Below are positions 57,460 to 64,000 of a DNA stretch of 64,000 nt, one piece after another. The notes under the pieces are model-generated. The model had not been told where the DNA came from. It saw nothing but the letters and a program-made list of their open reading frames with translations, and did no database searches. The DNA lies in assembly GCA_023384355.1 (NCBI GenBank), contig JAHDWL010000016.1, positions 1-64,000 on the forward strand, read 5' to 3'. Numbering within the stretch: position 1 is the first letter of the stretch; each line of letters begins with the position of its first letter. Made by a program: the position numbers and the translations under genes. The DNA comes from Anaerolineae bacterium (GTDB lineage Bacteria > Chloroflexota > Anaerolineae > Promineifilales > Promineifilaceae).

Positions 57460-58209
57460 ATGTCAACACAGAAGAATTTAATCGCGATTGTATTTTTACT
57501 GGTTCTCGGCCTGGCGCTGGCAGCATGCGGCGGCGCATTGCCGACCCAGGCCGCCTCATCCGGCCAACAAGCCACATCCGGGCCGACCGGCGGCATCACC
57601 GTCGTCGGGCAGGGCACATCCTACGGCCAGCCCGATCAGGCCACGGTCATCGTCGGCGTCGAATCCTTCGCGCCGACGGTCGAGGAAGCCACAACGCAGA
57701 ATCAGGCCACGCTCGACCGGGTGATGGCCGCGCTGGATGCGGCCGGCATCGCCGCCGAAGATATCCAGACGACCAACTACTCGCTCTTTGCCGAGCAGAT
57801 CTACGGCGAGAAGGGGCCGGAAGGCATCGCCGGGTATCGGGTCAACAATCAGGTGAACGTCAGGCTGCGCGACATCAGCGCGGTCGGCGACGTATTGGCG
57901 GCCGTGACCGAGGCCGGAGCCAACGCCATCTACGGTATCAACTTCTCAGTGGCCGACCCGGCCGCGCTGGAGGCTGAGGCTCGCGCCGCGGCGATGGCAG
58001 ACGCTCGCAAGCGGGCCGAGTCCCTGGCCGAGCTGGGCGGCGTGTCGCTGGGTGATGTTGTCATCATCAGCGAGGTCGTCGGCTCGCCGGTAGCACCCAT
58101 CATGAGGGACGCCGGCTTCGCCATGGAGCAAGCCGTGTCGGCCCCCGGCATCTCGCCCGGACAGCTGAGCTATCAGGTGCAGGTGCAGGTGACGTATGGG
58201 ATCCGGTAG
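57460..58209 (+). CDS. SIMPL-domain (DUF541/YggE-like) lipoprotein
   Basis: 249 residues. Signal peptide with lipobox LALAACGG (Cys near 22), a short linker, then a SIMPL domain (about 45-245): ITVVGQGTSYGQPDQATVIV, LDAAGIAAEDIQTTNYSLFA, ARAAAMADARKRAESLAELG. YggE-like proteins are periplasmic and linked to oxidative stress, mechanism unclear. Start with GAAGGAG 9-10 nt upstream. A T-rich terminator follows 55 bp downstream. Confidence 0.88.
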   Translation: MSTQKNLIAIVFLLVLGLALAACGGALPTQAASSGQQATSGPTGGITVVGQGTSYGQPDQATVIVGVESFAPTVEEATTQNQATLDRVMAALDAAGIAAEDIQTTNYSLFAEQIYGEKGPEGIAGYRVNNQVNVRLRDISAVGDVLAAVTEAGANAIYGINFSVADPAALEAEARAAAMADARKRAESLAELGGVSLGDVVIISEVVGSPVAPIMRDAGFAMEQAVSAPGISPGQLSYQVQVQVTYGIR

Positions 58210-58212
58210 GCC

Positions 58213-58262
58213 AGTGGAAGAGTAATCAGTAGATCAGTTGGACAGTAATCAGTAGATCGGTG
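58213..58262. repeat. ATCAGTAGATCAGT tandem repeat
   Basis: GTAATCAGTAGATCAGT occurs twice with variants in 7-bp steps, directly after the SIMPL stop. Family of 17096-17222. Confidence 0.7.
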
Positions 58263-58263
58263 G

Positions 58264-58295
58264 GCCGGCTCCTGTGAATGGGGCCGGCTTTTTTT
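58264..58295 (+). terminator. Intrinsic terminator of the SIMPL gene
   Basis: GCCGGCTCC (58264-58272), 7-nt loop, GGGGCCGGC (58280-58288) with one G-U pair, followed by seven T (58289-58295). A textbook rho-independent terminator. Confidence 0.85.
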
Positions 58296-58324
58296 GTTGG
58301 ATAGACGGGGATCGAGGTTGTGAT

Positions 58325-59305
58325 TTACTCCGGCGTCAGGCCGGCCACCAGCAGGTGCAGCGCGGTCAGCAGGTCGGCCTTGCCCGTCTTGGCGTCGACG
58401 TCGATCTCCAGCAGGCGGCGATAGATCTGCTCCAGTTGCGACTGGGTGAAGTTGCGCGCCTGGCGAGCCAGTTTCTCGGCCATAAACGGCCGCATCTTCA
58501 ACTGTTCGGCGATACCGGCCGGCCGTTCGCCTTCGTCGAGCAGATAGCGGGTCTGCAGCAGCAGGCGAAACTGGCGAACGAACATCGAAAAGAGGTAGAA
58601 CGGCTCGGCGCCCCCGTTAAGCTTGTCCTGGAACAGCTCGGCCGCGCGCGCTGATTGCCGGTTGCCGAGCGCGTCCACCAGCTCGAAGATCGTGTCCTCG
58701 GCGGCATAGGGGGACAGGAGGGCCACGTCGGCTACGTCGATCGCCCCATCGCCCTTGTAGAGCACCAGTTTCTCGATCTCGTTGGTCAGGGCGGGCAGCA
58801 CAGGCATGGCCTCACGATCGTCGTGCCCGCCGCCGACGTTGGCCGCCAGCAGACTTACCGCCTGGGGGGTGATGCGGCCGCCGCGCTCGGCCACATGCTC
58901 GCGGACCCAACGCTCCAGTGCATCCCCCTTGGGAAGGTCGAACCGCTTCACGTAGCCGAGCTTGTCCTTTCCAGCCAGCCTGATGATGCGATGACTGTCT
59001 GATAACGGCTGTGACTCCAGGAAGACGAGCCGCGTCGCCGGCGGCAGGTGCGGCAGGTAGGCCTCCAGCTTGTCCATGAAGGCCTTGTCGGGGATGGACT
59101 TGAAGAGGTCCTGCACGAGCACGACCCGCACGCGAGCGAGAAAGGGCATGGCGTCGCAAGCCCCTTGCAGCTCGGCAAAGGTCACCCGGCTGTCCAGTCG
59201 GGTCGTGTTGAGCGACAGCATGTCAGCGTCGCCCTCCTTGGCCAGCAAGGCGGTCAGCGTCTCGCGTTGGGTGTGGGTGTCCTGGCCGTGGAAGAGGTAA
59301 AACAT
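58325..59305 (-). CDS. holA: DNA polymerase III subunit delta
   Basis: 326 residues. Clamp-loader wrench that opens the sliding clamp. FYLFHGQDTHTQRETLTALL near residue 2, PFLARVRVVLVQDL near 53, and the C-terminal helical collar region (LFSMFVRQFRLLLQTRYLLD) fit HolA. Length matches. Its ATG lies in the first unit of a heptanucleotide repeat (complement of ATGACAA at 59304-59310), so the start is repeat-derived; no Shine-Dalgarno. Confidence 0.88.
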   Translation of the reverse strand: MFYLFHGQDTHTQRETLTALLAKEGDADMLSLNTTRLDSRVTFAELQGACDAMPFLARVRVVLVQDLFKSIPDKAFMDKLEAYLPHLPPATRLVFLESQPLSDSHRIIRLAGKDKLGYVKRFDLPKGDALERWVREHVAERGGRITPQAVSLLAANVGGGHDDREAMPVLPALTNEIEKLVLYKGDGAIDVADVALLSPYAAEDTIFELVDALGNRQSARAAELFQDKLNGGAEPFYLFSMFVRQFRLLLQTRYLLDEGERPAGIAEQLKMRPFMAEKLARQARNFTQSQLEQIYRRLLEIDVDAKTGKADLLTALHLLVAGLTPE

Positions 59306-59395
59306 GACAAATGACGAGTGCCGAATGACGAATGACGAATGCGATCTCTAAACCCGTAACTTGTCGCTCGTAATTCGTCACTTCAAATGACGGGC
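59304..59395. repeat. ATGACGA heptanucleotide array upstream of holA
   Basis: ATGACAA, ATGACGA, GTGCCGA, ATGACGA, ATGACGA, ATGCGA in exact 7-bp register from 59304, then a second block of TGTCGCTCGTAATTCGTC (59361-59378). The first unit provides the complement of the holA start codon. Confidence 0.8.
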
Positions 59396-59451
59396 TGCCG
59401 GTGAAATGGTGCAGCGCTGAATTCTGCTTGTCTCGTATCCCGGACCTGTCC

Positions 59452-60033
59452 TCAGCCGTCGCTGGTGCGAACGAAATAGGATTTGGCCCGCAGATCGGGA
59501 TTGCCGCCGGTCAGCAGCAGCTGGAAAAGCCGGGTGACGGGCGACGGCGGCACGGGACGGACGGACTTAACCCGCAGGTCGCCCAGCTCGCCGTCGACGG
59601 TGTAGCGCTCCTGCAGGCGGACACCCAGCGGCCGGCCGACGATGAGGGCGACCACGACGGCCAGCATCGCGCCGGGCAGGGCATTGGCCAGCGACGCGGG
59701 CCGAACGCGCCCCGCGCGTGGCTCGCGCCAGTTTTCCAGGGCCAGCATGGTCTGGGCGGCCAGGGTGGCCAGCGCGGCCGTCGTCACCAGCACCGTGCCG
59801 CAGTTGGGATGGACAGCCAAATGATGCTCGCCCGCGCGCAGGCGACGATAGGCCTCGTCCACGGCGGCGTTGACCTCGTCCTCGGTGATGTCGCCGTAGA
59901 TGTTGAGGTGGAAACCGCGATGATCGGAGTTGCCCTGGGCGCTGAAGCGCTTGTGCCCCTCGGACAGGACGTGGATGGTGGCGTGCTCCAGGCCGTGGTT
60001 GCGCCGGATGCGGGAGATGAGAGAGTTGGTCAC
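59452..60033 (-). CDS. DUF6391 family membrane protein
   Basis: 193 residues. N-terminal region RIRRNHGLEHATIHVLSEGH with HPNCGTVLVTTAALATLAAQ near 96, then TM segments (about 98-118 and 143-160) and a charged tail. Proteins of this type are annotated DUF6391 and are common in Cyanobacteria and Chloroflexota; function unknown. GTG start, overlapping the antitoxin stop (GTGA), so it appears joined to the toxin-antitoxin operon. Confidence 0.78.
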   Translation of the reverse strand: MTNSLISRIRRNHGLEHATIHVLSEGHKRFSAQGNSDHRGFHLNIYGDITEDEVNAAVDEAYRRLRAGEHHLAVHPNCGTVLVTTAALATLAAQTMLALENWREPRAGRVRPASLANALPGAMLAVVVALIVGRPLGVRLQERYTVDGELGDLRVKSVRPVPPSPVTRLFQLLLTGGNPDLRAKSYFVRTSDG

Positions 60034-60341
60034 GACTGGTTAATAATCTCGTCAATCTGTTGACTGCCGGCGGATTGAGCGACCGGGATCAGTTCAACAA
60101 GGCCTCGCAACGCGCGATTGACTGATTTTGCGTCAGGGAAAAATGGGCGTACATCGGGGTCGAGAATGATCACTCCTTCGGGCAAGGTGTATGCTCTCTC
60201 CTCGGATGTGCCATCTGCCTTGTAGACAGTTACCATGGCCTCTTTCCCGTATGCCCTTGCGTGCTTGCCACGAACGCCGACGGAGAAATCATATTCGGGG
60301 AGCAGGTCGATGTCGTTCAAATCAGATGTCTCGTCGTTCAT
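60030..60341 (-). CDS. Probable antitoxin of the BrnT-like pair
   Basis: 103 residues. DLLPEYDFSVGVRGKHARAY near 11 and LDPDVRPFFPDAKSVNRALR near 60 match small proteins that typically accompany BrnT toxins (pattern F.DA.SVN.ALR). It is not BrnA, which has a ribbon-helix-helix. It overlaps the toxin gene by 20 nt and its stop overlaps the DUF6391 start. Confidence 0.7.
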   Translation of the reverse strand: MNDETSDLNDIDLLPEYDFSVGVRGKHARAYGKEAMVTVYKADGTSEERAYTLPEGVIILDPDVRPFFPDAKSVNRALRGLVELIPVAQSAGSQQIDEIINQS

Positions 60342-60606
60342 AAGTTGCCGATTCAGTTGAGGTGGCCGGCCGGCTGCTGATTATTCTGATGCGCTCTTCC
60401 CGTTCGGTGTACATCACTACCAATAATCTGCCGAACACGGAGTATCCGATATCGATAAAGCGGTCTTCCCGATCGGAATGACGTTCGTCGTAAACGGTCA
60501 GACTATGAGGATCTGCAAAAACAGTTTGTGCTTCAGAAAAATCTACGCCGTGCTTTTCGAAATTTGCTGCGGCCTTGATCTCATCCCACTCAAACCGTAG
60601 CGCCAT
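60322..60606 (-). CDS. brnT: BrnT-family toxin
   Basis: 94 residues: FEWDEIKAAANFEKHGVDFS, EAQTVFADPHSLTVYDERHS, RFIDIGYSVFGRLLVVMYTE, then RIRIISSRPATSTE. The W-D-x-x-K...KHGVDF...R..I....A motif set defines BrnT, a RelE-like ribonuclease toxin. First gene of a toxin-antitoxin-DUF6391 group read on the minus strand. Confidence 0.88.
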   Translation of the reverse strand: MALRFEWDEIKAAANFEKHGVDFSEAQTVFADPHSLTVYDERHSDREDRFIDIGYSVFGRLLVVMYTEREERIRIISSRPATSTESATYERRDI

Positions 60607-60691
60607 CTCATATGCCTTTTGGATCGCCGAAATAGATACACGGTAAAGGTATCATAACGACCGGCACATTACAACCGCGCTGAGCAAACGC

Positions 60692-60724
60692 AGAAACCCG
60701 GTTTCGCGGCGAAACCGGGTTTCT
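60692..60724. repeat. Long GAAACCCGGTTTC palindrome between osmC and brnT
   Basis: AGAAACCCGGTTTCG (60692-60706), loop CGG, CGAAACCGGGTTTCT (60710-60724): a perfect 15-bp stem. It follows the osmC gene by 16 bp on the minus strand, so it may act as a terminator, and is the longest copy of the dispersed palindrome family. Confidence 0.75.
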
Positions 60725-60740
60725 TCATTTATGGCTTCTA

Positions 60741-61163
60741 TTACTCAACCAGCCGGGCGTTCAGGACGATCTCCGCGACGGCCGCGAGGGCCTTGGAGAC
60801 CGGGCACTTGGCCTTGGCCTCGGCCGCGTACTCCTGGAACGCAGTGTCATCCAGCCCGGGAACCACGGCCTCGACGTCGAGGTCGATGCGGGTGATGGTC
60901 GGGCCGTCGCCCAGATGGACGGAAGCACGGGTGTTGATGCTCGTCGGCGGGACGTTGTTGCGAGTCAGGATGGCCGACAGGAACATCGAGTAGCAGCCGG
61001 CATGGGCCGCGCCGACGAGTTCTTCGGGATTGGTGCCGCGGCCGTCGGCGAAGCGTCCGGCCCAGGTGTAGGGGCCGGCGTAGACGCCGCTTTCCAGCTT
61101 CAGATAGCCGCTTCCCTCTTTCAATGTGCCTTGCCATTGGGCATCGGCATGACGAACAGGCAT
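60741..61163 (-). CDS. OsmC/Ohr-type peroxiredoxin
   Basis: 140 residues. Redox Cys57 in GAAHAGCYSMFLS and Cys120 in AKAKCPVSKAL, both in conserved positions. Subgroup fits OsmC (reduces organic hydroperoxides). AGGAG Shine-Dalgarno 9 nt before ATG. Confidence 0.9.
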   Translation of the reverse strand: MPVRHADAQWQGTLKEGSGYLKLESGVYAGPYTWAGRFADGRGTNPEELVGAAHAGCYSMFLSAILTRNNVPPTSINTRASVHLGDGPTITRIDLDVEAVVPGLDDTAFQEYAAEAKAKCPVSKALAAVAEIVLNARLVE

Positions 61164-61238
61164 GTTTGATCTCTCCTATCGATATGGGTTGCTTGGGCGC
61201 GGTAGCGCTCCGGGAGGAGTTTAGTCGGAATAGGGGGA

Positions 61239-61290
61239 TGTGCGCAAGGGTAGAAAGGGGGAAAGGGGGAAAGGGAGAGGGGGAATAAGA
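61239..61290. repeat. Purine-rich GGGAAAGGGG repeat
   Basis: Runs of GGGGAAA in 7-8 bp steps between osmC and the NDH-2 gene; same family as the insert in the ABC gene at 27165-27245. Confidence 0.6.
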
Positions 61291-61503
61291 GGGAGATTAG
61301 CGGATCGGCGCGCGGTGGGCAACAAGCCAGTTGGGTTGTGGGTCAATATTCCGTGGGTCAATGAACGGTTGATTATATTTGTGACAAAATTCACAAATTC
61401 AGGTAAGATTGATTTGGTTGCTCACATCAATAGAATGATTGAACTGAATCATGCGCTGCGCGGCGGCGAGGGCTGGCCGGACAGCGCTGGAAGGTTATCT
61501 GAG

Positions 61504-62877
61504 ATGGACAAAAAGAAAGAACATGTCGTCATCGTGGGCGGTGGATTCGGCGGGCTGTACGCGGCCAAGGCCATGAAACATGCCCCGGTCAACGTGACGC
61601 TCGTCGACCGGCGAAATTTTCACCTGTTCCAGCCGCTGCTTTATCAGGTGGCGACGGGCAGCCTCTCGCCGGAGGACATTGCCTCGCCGCTGCGGGCGAC
61701 GCTGAAGGGGCAGAAGAACACCCAATTCCTCACCGGCCAGGTCATCGACATCGACCCGGAGCGCAAGGTGATCATCCTGGAAGACGGCGACGAGATCGGC
61801 TATGACGCGCTGGTCGTGGCCACGGGCGCCAGCCATCACTACTTCGGCCACGACGTCGAATGGGAAGACCGCGCCCCGGGCCTGAAGACGGTTGAGGACG
61901 CGATCCGCATGCGGCGGCAGCTGCTGCTGGCCTTCGAGGCCGCCGAACGCGAAAGTGACCCCGATCGCCGGCGCGCCCTGATGACCTTCGTCATCGTCGG
62001 CGGCGGGCCTACAGGCGTGGAGCTGGCCGGGGCGCTGGGCGAAATGACGCGCCACACCATGCGCGAGGAATTCCGGGCCATCGACACGGCTAACGCGCAA
62101 ATCAACCTGGTCGAAGCGCTGGATCGCATCCTGTCGACTTACCCTGAGGACCTGTCAGCCAAGGCCACTGCGGCGTTGGGCGAGCTGGGTGTCACGGTTC
62201 TGACCAACAATCTGGTAATAGAGATCGCCGGCGACTACGTGCTGGTCAAGGATACAAAGACGAACGATCAGGCACTCATCCCGACCTATACGGTGCTGTG
62301 GGCAGCGGGGGTGAAGGCCTCGCCGTTGAGTCGGGTGCTGGCCCAGCGCGCCGGGGCCGAGCTGGATCGCGCCGGTCGTGTCATGGTCCAGCCCGATCTG
62401 ACCATTCCCGGCCACGATGACATCTTCGTCATCGGCGACCTGGCGAACTTCAGCCACCAGACGGGCGAACCGTTACCGGGTGTCGCGCAGGTAGCCATGC
62501 AGATGGGCAATTATGTGGCCGATGTGTTGCGGCGACGGCGCTTCAACAAGGCCATCCGGCCTTTCCACTACAAGGATAAAGGCAATCTTGCGGTCATCGG
62601 CCGCAACCGGGCTGTAGCTGACATCCACAACTTTCGGTTCAGCGGGCTGCCGGCCTGGCTCATCTGGGCCTTGATTCACATCAACTTCCTGATCGAGTTC
62701 GACAACAAGCTGAAGGTGATGGTGCAGTGGGGCTGGAATTACTTCACCCGGCGGCAGGGGGCGCGGCTCATCACCGGCGAGGCCTCACCGGTGTGGATGC
62801 AGCTGCCGGTACGGCATGATTCAGGGATTGAGGATGCGGCGATCCATGCAAACGCCGATCACGTCGATACTGACTGA
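61504..62877 (+). CDS. ndh: Type II NADH:quinone oxidoreductase (NDH-2)
   Basis: 457 residues, single-subunit flavoenzyme that passes electrons from NADH to quinone without pumping protons. FAD-binding VVIVGGGFGGLYAAKAM near residue 8, second nucleotide site FVIVGGGPTGVELAGAL near 162, AAGVKASPL near 265 and VIGDLANFSHQTG near 305. The C-terminal helix (AWLIWALIHINFLIEFDNKL) likely binds the membrane. I place the start at MDKKKEHVV; upstream codons are repeat-rich and not conserved. Confidence 0.9.
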   Translation: MDKKKEHVVIVGGGFGGLYAAKAMKHAPVNVTLVDRRNFHLFQPLLYQVATGSLSPEDIASPLRATLKGQKNTQFLTGQVIDIDPERKVIILEDGDEIGYDALVVATGASHHYFGHDVEWEDRAPGLKTVEDAIRMRRQLLLAFEAAERESDPDRRRALMTFVIVGGGPTGVELAGALGEMTRHTMREEFRAIDTANAQINLVEALDRILSTYPEDLSAKATAALGELGVTVLTNNLVIEIAGDYVLVKDTKTNDQALIPTYTVLWAAGVKASPLSRVLAQRAGAELDRAGRVMVQPDLTIPGHDDIFVIGDLANFSHQTGEPLPGVAQVAMQMGNYVADVLRRRRFNKAIRPFHYKDKGNLAVIGRNRAVADIHNFRFSGLPAWLIWALIHINFLIEFDNKLKVMVQWGWNYFTRRQGARLITGEASPVWMQLPVRHDSGIEDAAIHANADHVDTD

Positions 62878-63078
62878 CCGGAGCGCCTTAGTGAATGGAT
62901 CCGCGTCCCGTTCCCTTAACCTGTTTCTCATGCTCTTCGGCGTGAATTTTGATGATGGGCCTTACCATTGTTAAGATATCATGTTGATTATCCGGGCGCG
63001 ACACGCCCTATCCCTGCTCGTCGCCGCGGGCGATGATCTGCAAGGCGAGCTTGTGACCCGAGGAGAACGAGGAACAAG
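62878..63078. other. Gap between ndh and the LysM gene
   Basis: 201 bp with no convincing reading frame, promoter or repeat. A purine-rich GAGGAACAAG precedes the ATG at 63079. Confidence 0.5.
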
Positions 63079-63966
63079 ATGCGAATCAAACAACTGCCGA
63101 TCCTGATTATTCTGGGTTTGCTGATGGTCGGGGCGGCGCTCATGACTCAACCGGCCGCTGCCCAATCGGGCGCTGCCCTGCCAACGCCGCGCGCCGATGG
63201 CTCGGTCGTCCATATCGTGCAGCAAGGCGATACCATGTGGGTCATCGCTATCACCTATGCCGAGATGCTCGGTATGGCCCCCCAGGACGCGCTGACCCAT
63301 ATCCAGGAACTCAATAACAACCCGGCGTTTCTCAACCCGGGCGATGAGGTGATCATCGTGCCGGCCGCCCCGGCCACGGCTACACCGGAACCAACGGCCG
63401 AGATCCCGCCAACCGAGACCCCGGCCGCGCCGGGCGAAGCCACGACCGAAGCGGGAGCGTCCGCGACCGCGCCGGCTGAGACTTTGGCCGGGACGATCTG
63501 CGTGGCCGCATTCGATGACGCCAACGCCGACGGCCAGCGCAACGAGGGCGAACCGCTGGTAGCCGACGCGGCCATCACCATCGCGCGCGGCGGGGCGACC
63601 GTCTCGACCTACATTACCGACGGTGCCAGCGAGCCGTTCTGCTTCGAGCTGACGGACCCCGATTCCTATACCCTGCAACTCTACCCGCCGGCGGGGTTCA
63701 CCTCGACGACGGAAGATAACTGGGCCGTGTCCATCGCCAACGGCGAATCATACACGGTGTCGTTTGGCCTGACTTCCGCGCCGACCGCCGGCCAGGGCGA
63801 CACCAGCGCGCAAACAGAGCAGGCCGCAACACCCGCGGCAACGTCGGCGGCAACCCCGGCTGATTCAGGCGGGACGATGAATAACCTGGGACTGATCGTC
63901 ATGGTCGCGGCGGCCGTGCTGATCGTACTGGCTGTAGTGGGTGTGGTGCTGCTGCGGCGAGGATAG
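63079..63966 (+). CDS. LysM surface protein with SdrD-B-like domain and C-terminal TM anchor
   Basis: 295 residues. Signal peptide (LPILIILGLLMVGAALMTQP, Ala-Gln-Ser site), LysM domain (VVHIVQQGDTMWVIAITYAE to FLNPGDEVIIVPA, about 38-95), a Pro/Thr/Glu linker, an SdrD-B-like beta domain (ICVAAFDDANADGQRNEGEP, about 137-230), a Gln/Thr/Ala linker and a C-terminal TM helix (LIVMVAAAVLIVLAVVGVVL) followed by RRG. Type I membrane protein at the cell surface; shares the LysM with the gene at 35786. Confidence 0.83.
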   Translation: MRIKQLPILIILGLLMVGAALMTQPAAAQSGAALPTPRADGSVVHIVQQGDTMWVIAITYAEMLGMAPQDALTHIQELNNNPAFLNPGDEVIIVPAAPATATPEPTAEIPPTETPAAPGEATTEAGASATAPAETLAGTICVAAFDDANADGQRNEGEPLVADAAITIARGGATVSTYITDGASEPFCFELTDPDSYTLQLYPPAGFTSTTEDNWAVSIANGESYTVSFGLTSAPTAGQGDTSAQTEQAATPAATSAATPADSGGTMNNLGLIVMVAAAVLIVLAVVGVVLLRRG

Positions 63967-64000
63967 CGACAACAACACCGATCTGACGGGTGGGCCATCC

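Noticed and set aside
62971-63678. 235-codon minus-strand frame
   Set aside because: Antisense to the LysM protein, whose signal peptide, LysM and TM anchor are convincing.
1-64000. tRNA, rRNA or riboswitch genes
   Set aside because: No stretch with conserved T-loop plus acceptor stem or rRNA sequence was recognised by eye; a covariance-model search would be needed to exclude them.

Overview
The window looks like chromosomal DNA of a member of the Chloroflexota, probably the Anaerolineae/Caldilineae side and perhaps near the filamentous Promineifilum-type bacteria. This is inferred from high GC, a MalT-like LuxR regulator, Thr/Pro-rich linkers on secreted proteins, LysM and lamin-tail surface proteins, a type of complex I operon, and many short tandem repeats between genes. 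No rRNA, tRNA, CRISPR array, insertion sequence or phage gene was found by reading.

Layout. 1-93 is the tail of a plus-strand gene. 149-14975 is a minus-strand respiratory block: nuoA-B-C-D-E-F-G-H-I-J-K-L-M in canonical order, followed by a metallophosphoesterase where nuoN would be expected. Upstream of nuoA are a CRP/FNR-like palindrome, a leader hairpin and the remains of an AbrB/PIN toxin-antitoxin pair. 15.7-19.7 kb carries central metabolism (lpdA, methylmalonyl-CoA epimerase, mdh) and an rRNA/tRNA methyltransferase. 19.8-26.4 kb is mixed: Fic protein, gamma-carbonic anhydrase, ClC antiporter with a divergent MarR regulator, two small enzymes and an APH-like kinase. 26.5-30.3 kb is a heterodimeric ABC exporter. 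30.5-34.9 kb is a compact group: a MalT-like STAND regulator, a conserved small protein, a DUF6326 membrane protein, a 54-residue membrane peptide and a DUF4386 membrane protein. 35-42.7 kb has a degenerate SDR, a LysM/LTD protein, UbiX-like and YhaM-like proteins, a CinA-nucleotidyltransferase fusion, an orphan immunity-like protein and an AbrB/RelE toxin-antitoxin pair with a readable promoter and operator. 42.8-53.2 kb holds pgk with a coupled unknown gene, an M23 peptidase, a second SpoU methyltransferase, murE, ubiE/menG and ftsK. 53.4-64 kb has an M1 peptidase, aroQ, an aroK-aroB fusion, a SIMPL lipoprotein, holA, a DUF6391 protein, a BrnT toxin pair, OsmC, NDH-2 and a LysM surface protein.

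The genes together describe a respiring, cell-wall-building heterotroph: complex I and NDH-2 feed NADH electrons to quinone (menaquinone is suggested by ubiE/menG), while mdh, lpdA and the epimerase fit the TCA and propionate routes.

The most unusual property is a set of short tandem heptanucleotide repeats. They fill many intergenic gaps, supply start or stop codons (holA, aroKB), and in at least one ABC transporter appear to have been inserted in frame inside the ATPase domain. A second candidate for new biology is the MalT-like/small protein/DUF6326/sORF/DUF4386 cluster. A third is a recurring -10-like hexamer ending 6-7 nt before ATG, which suggests leaderless transcription.
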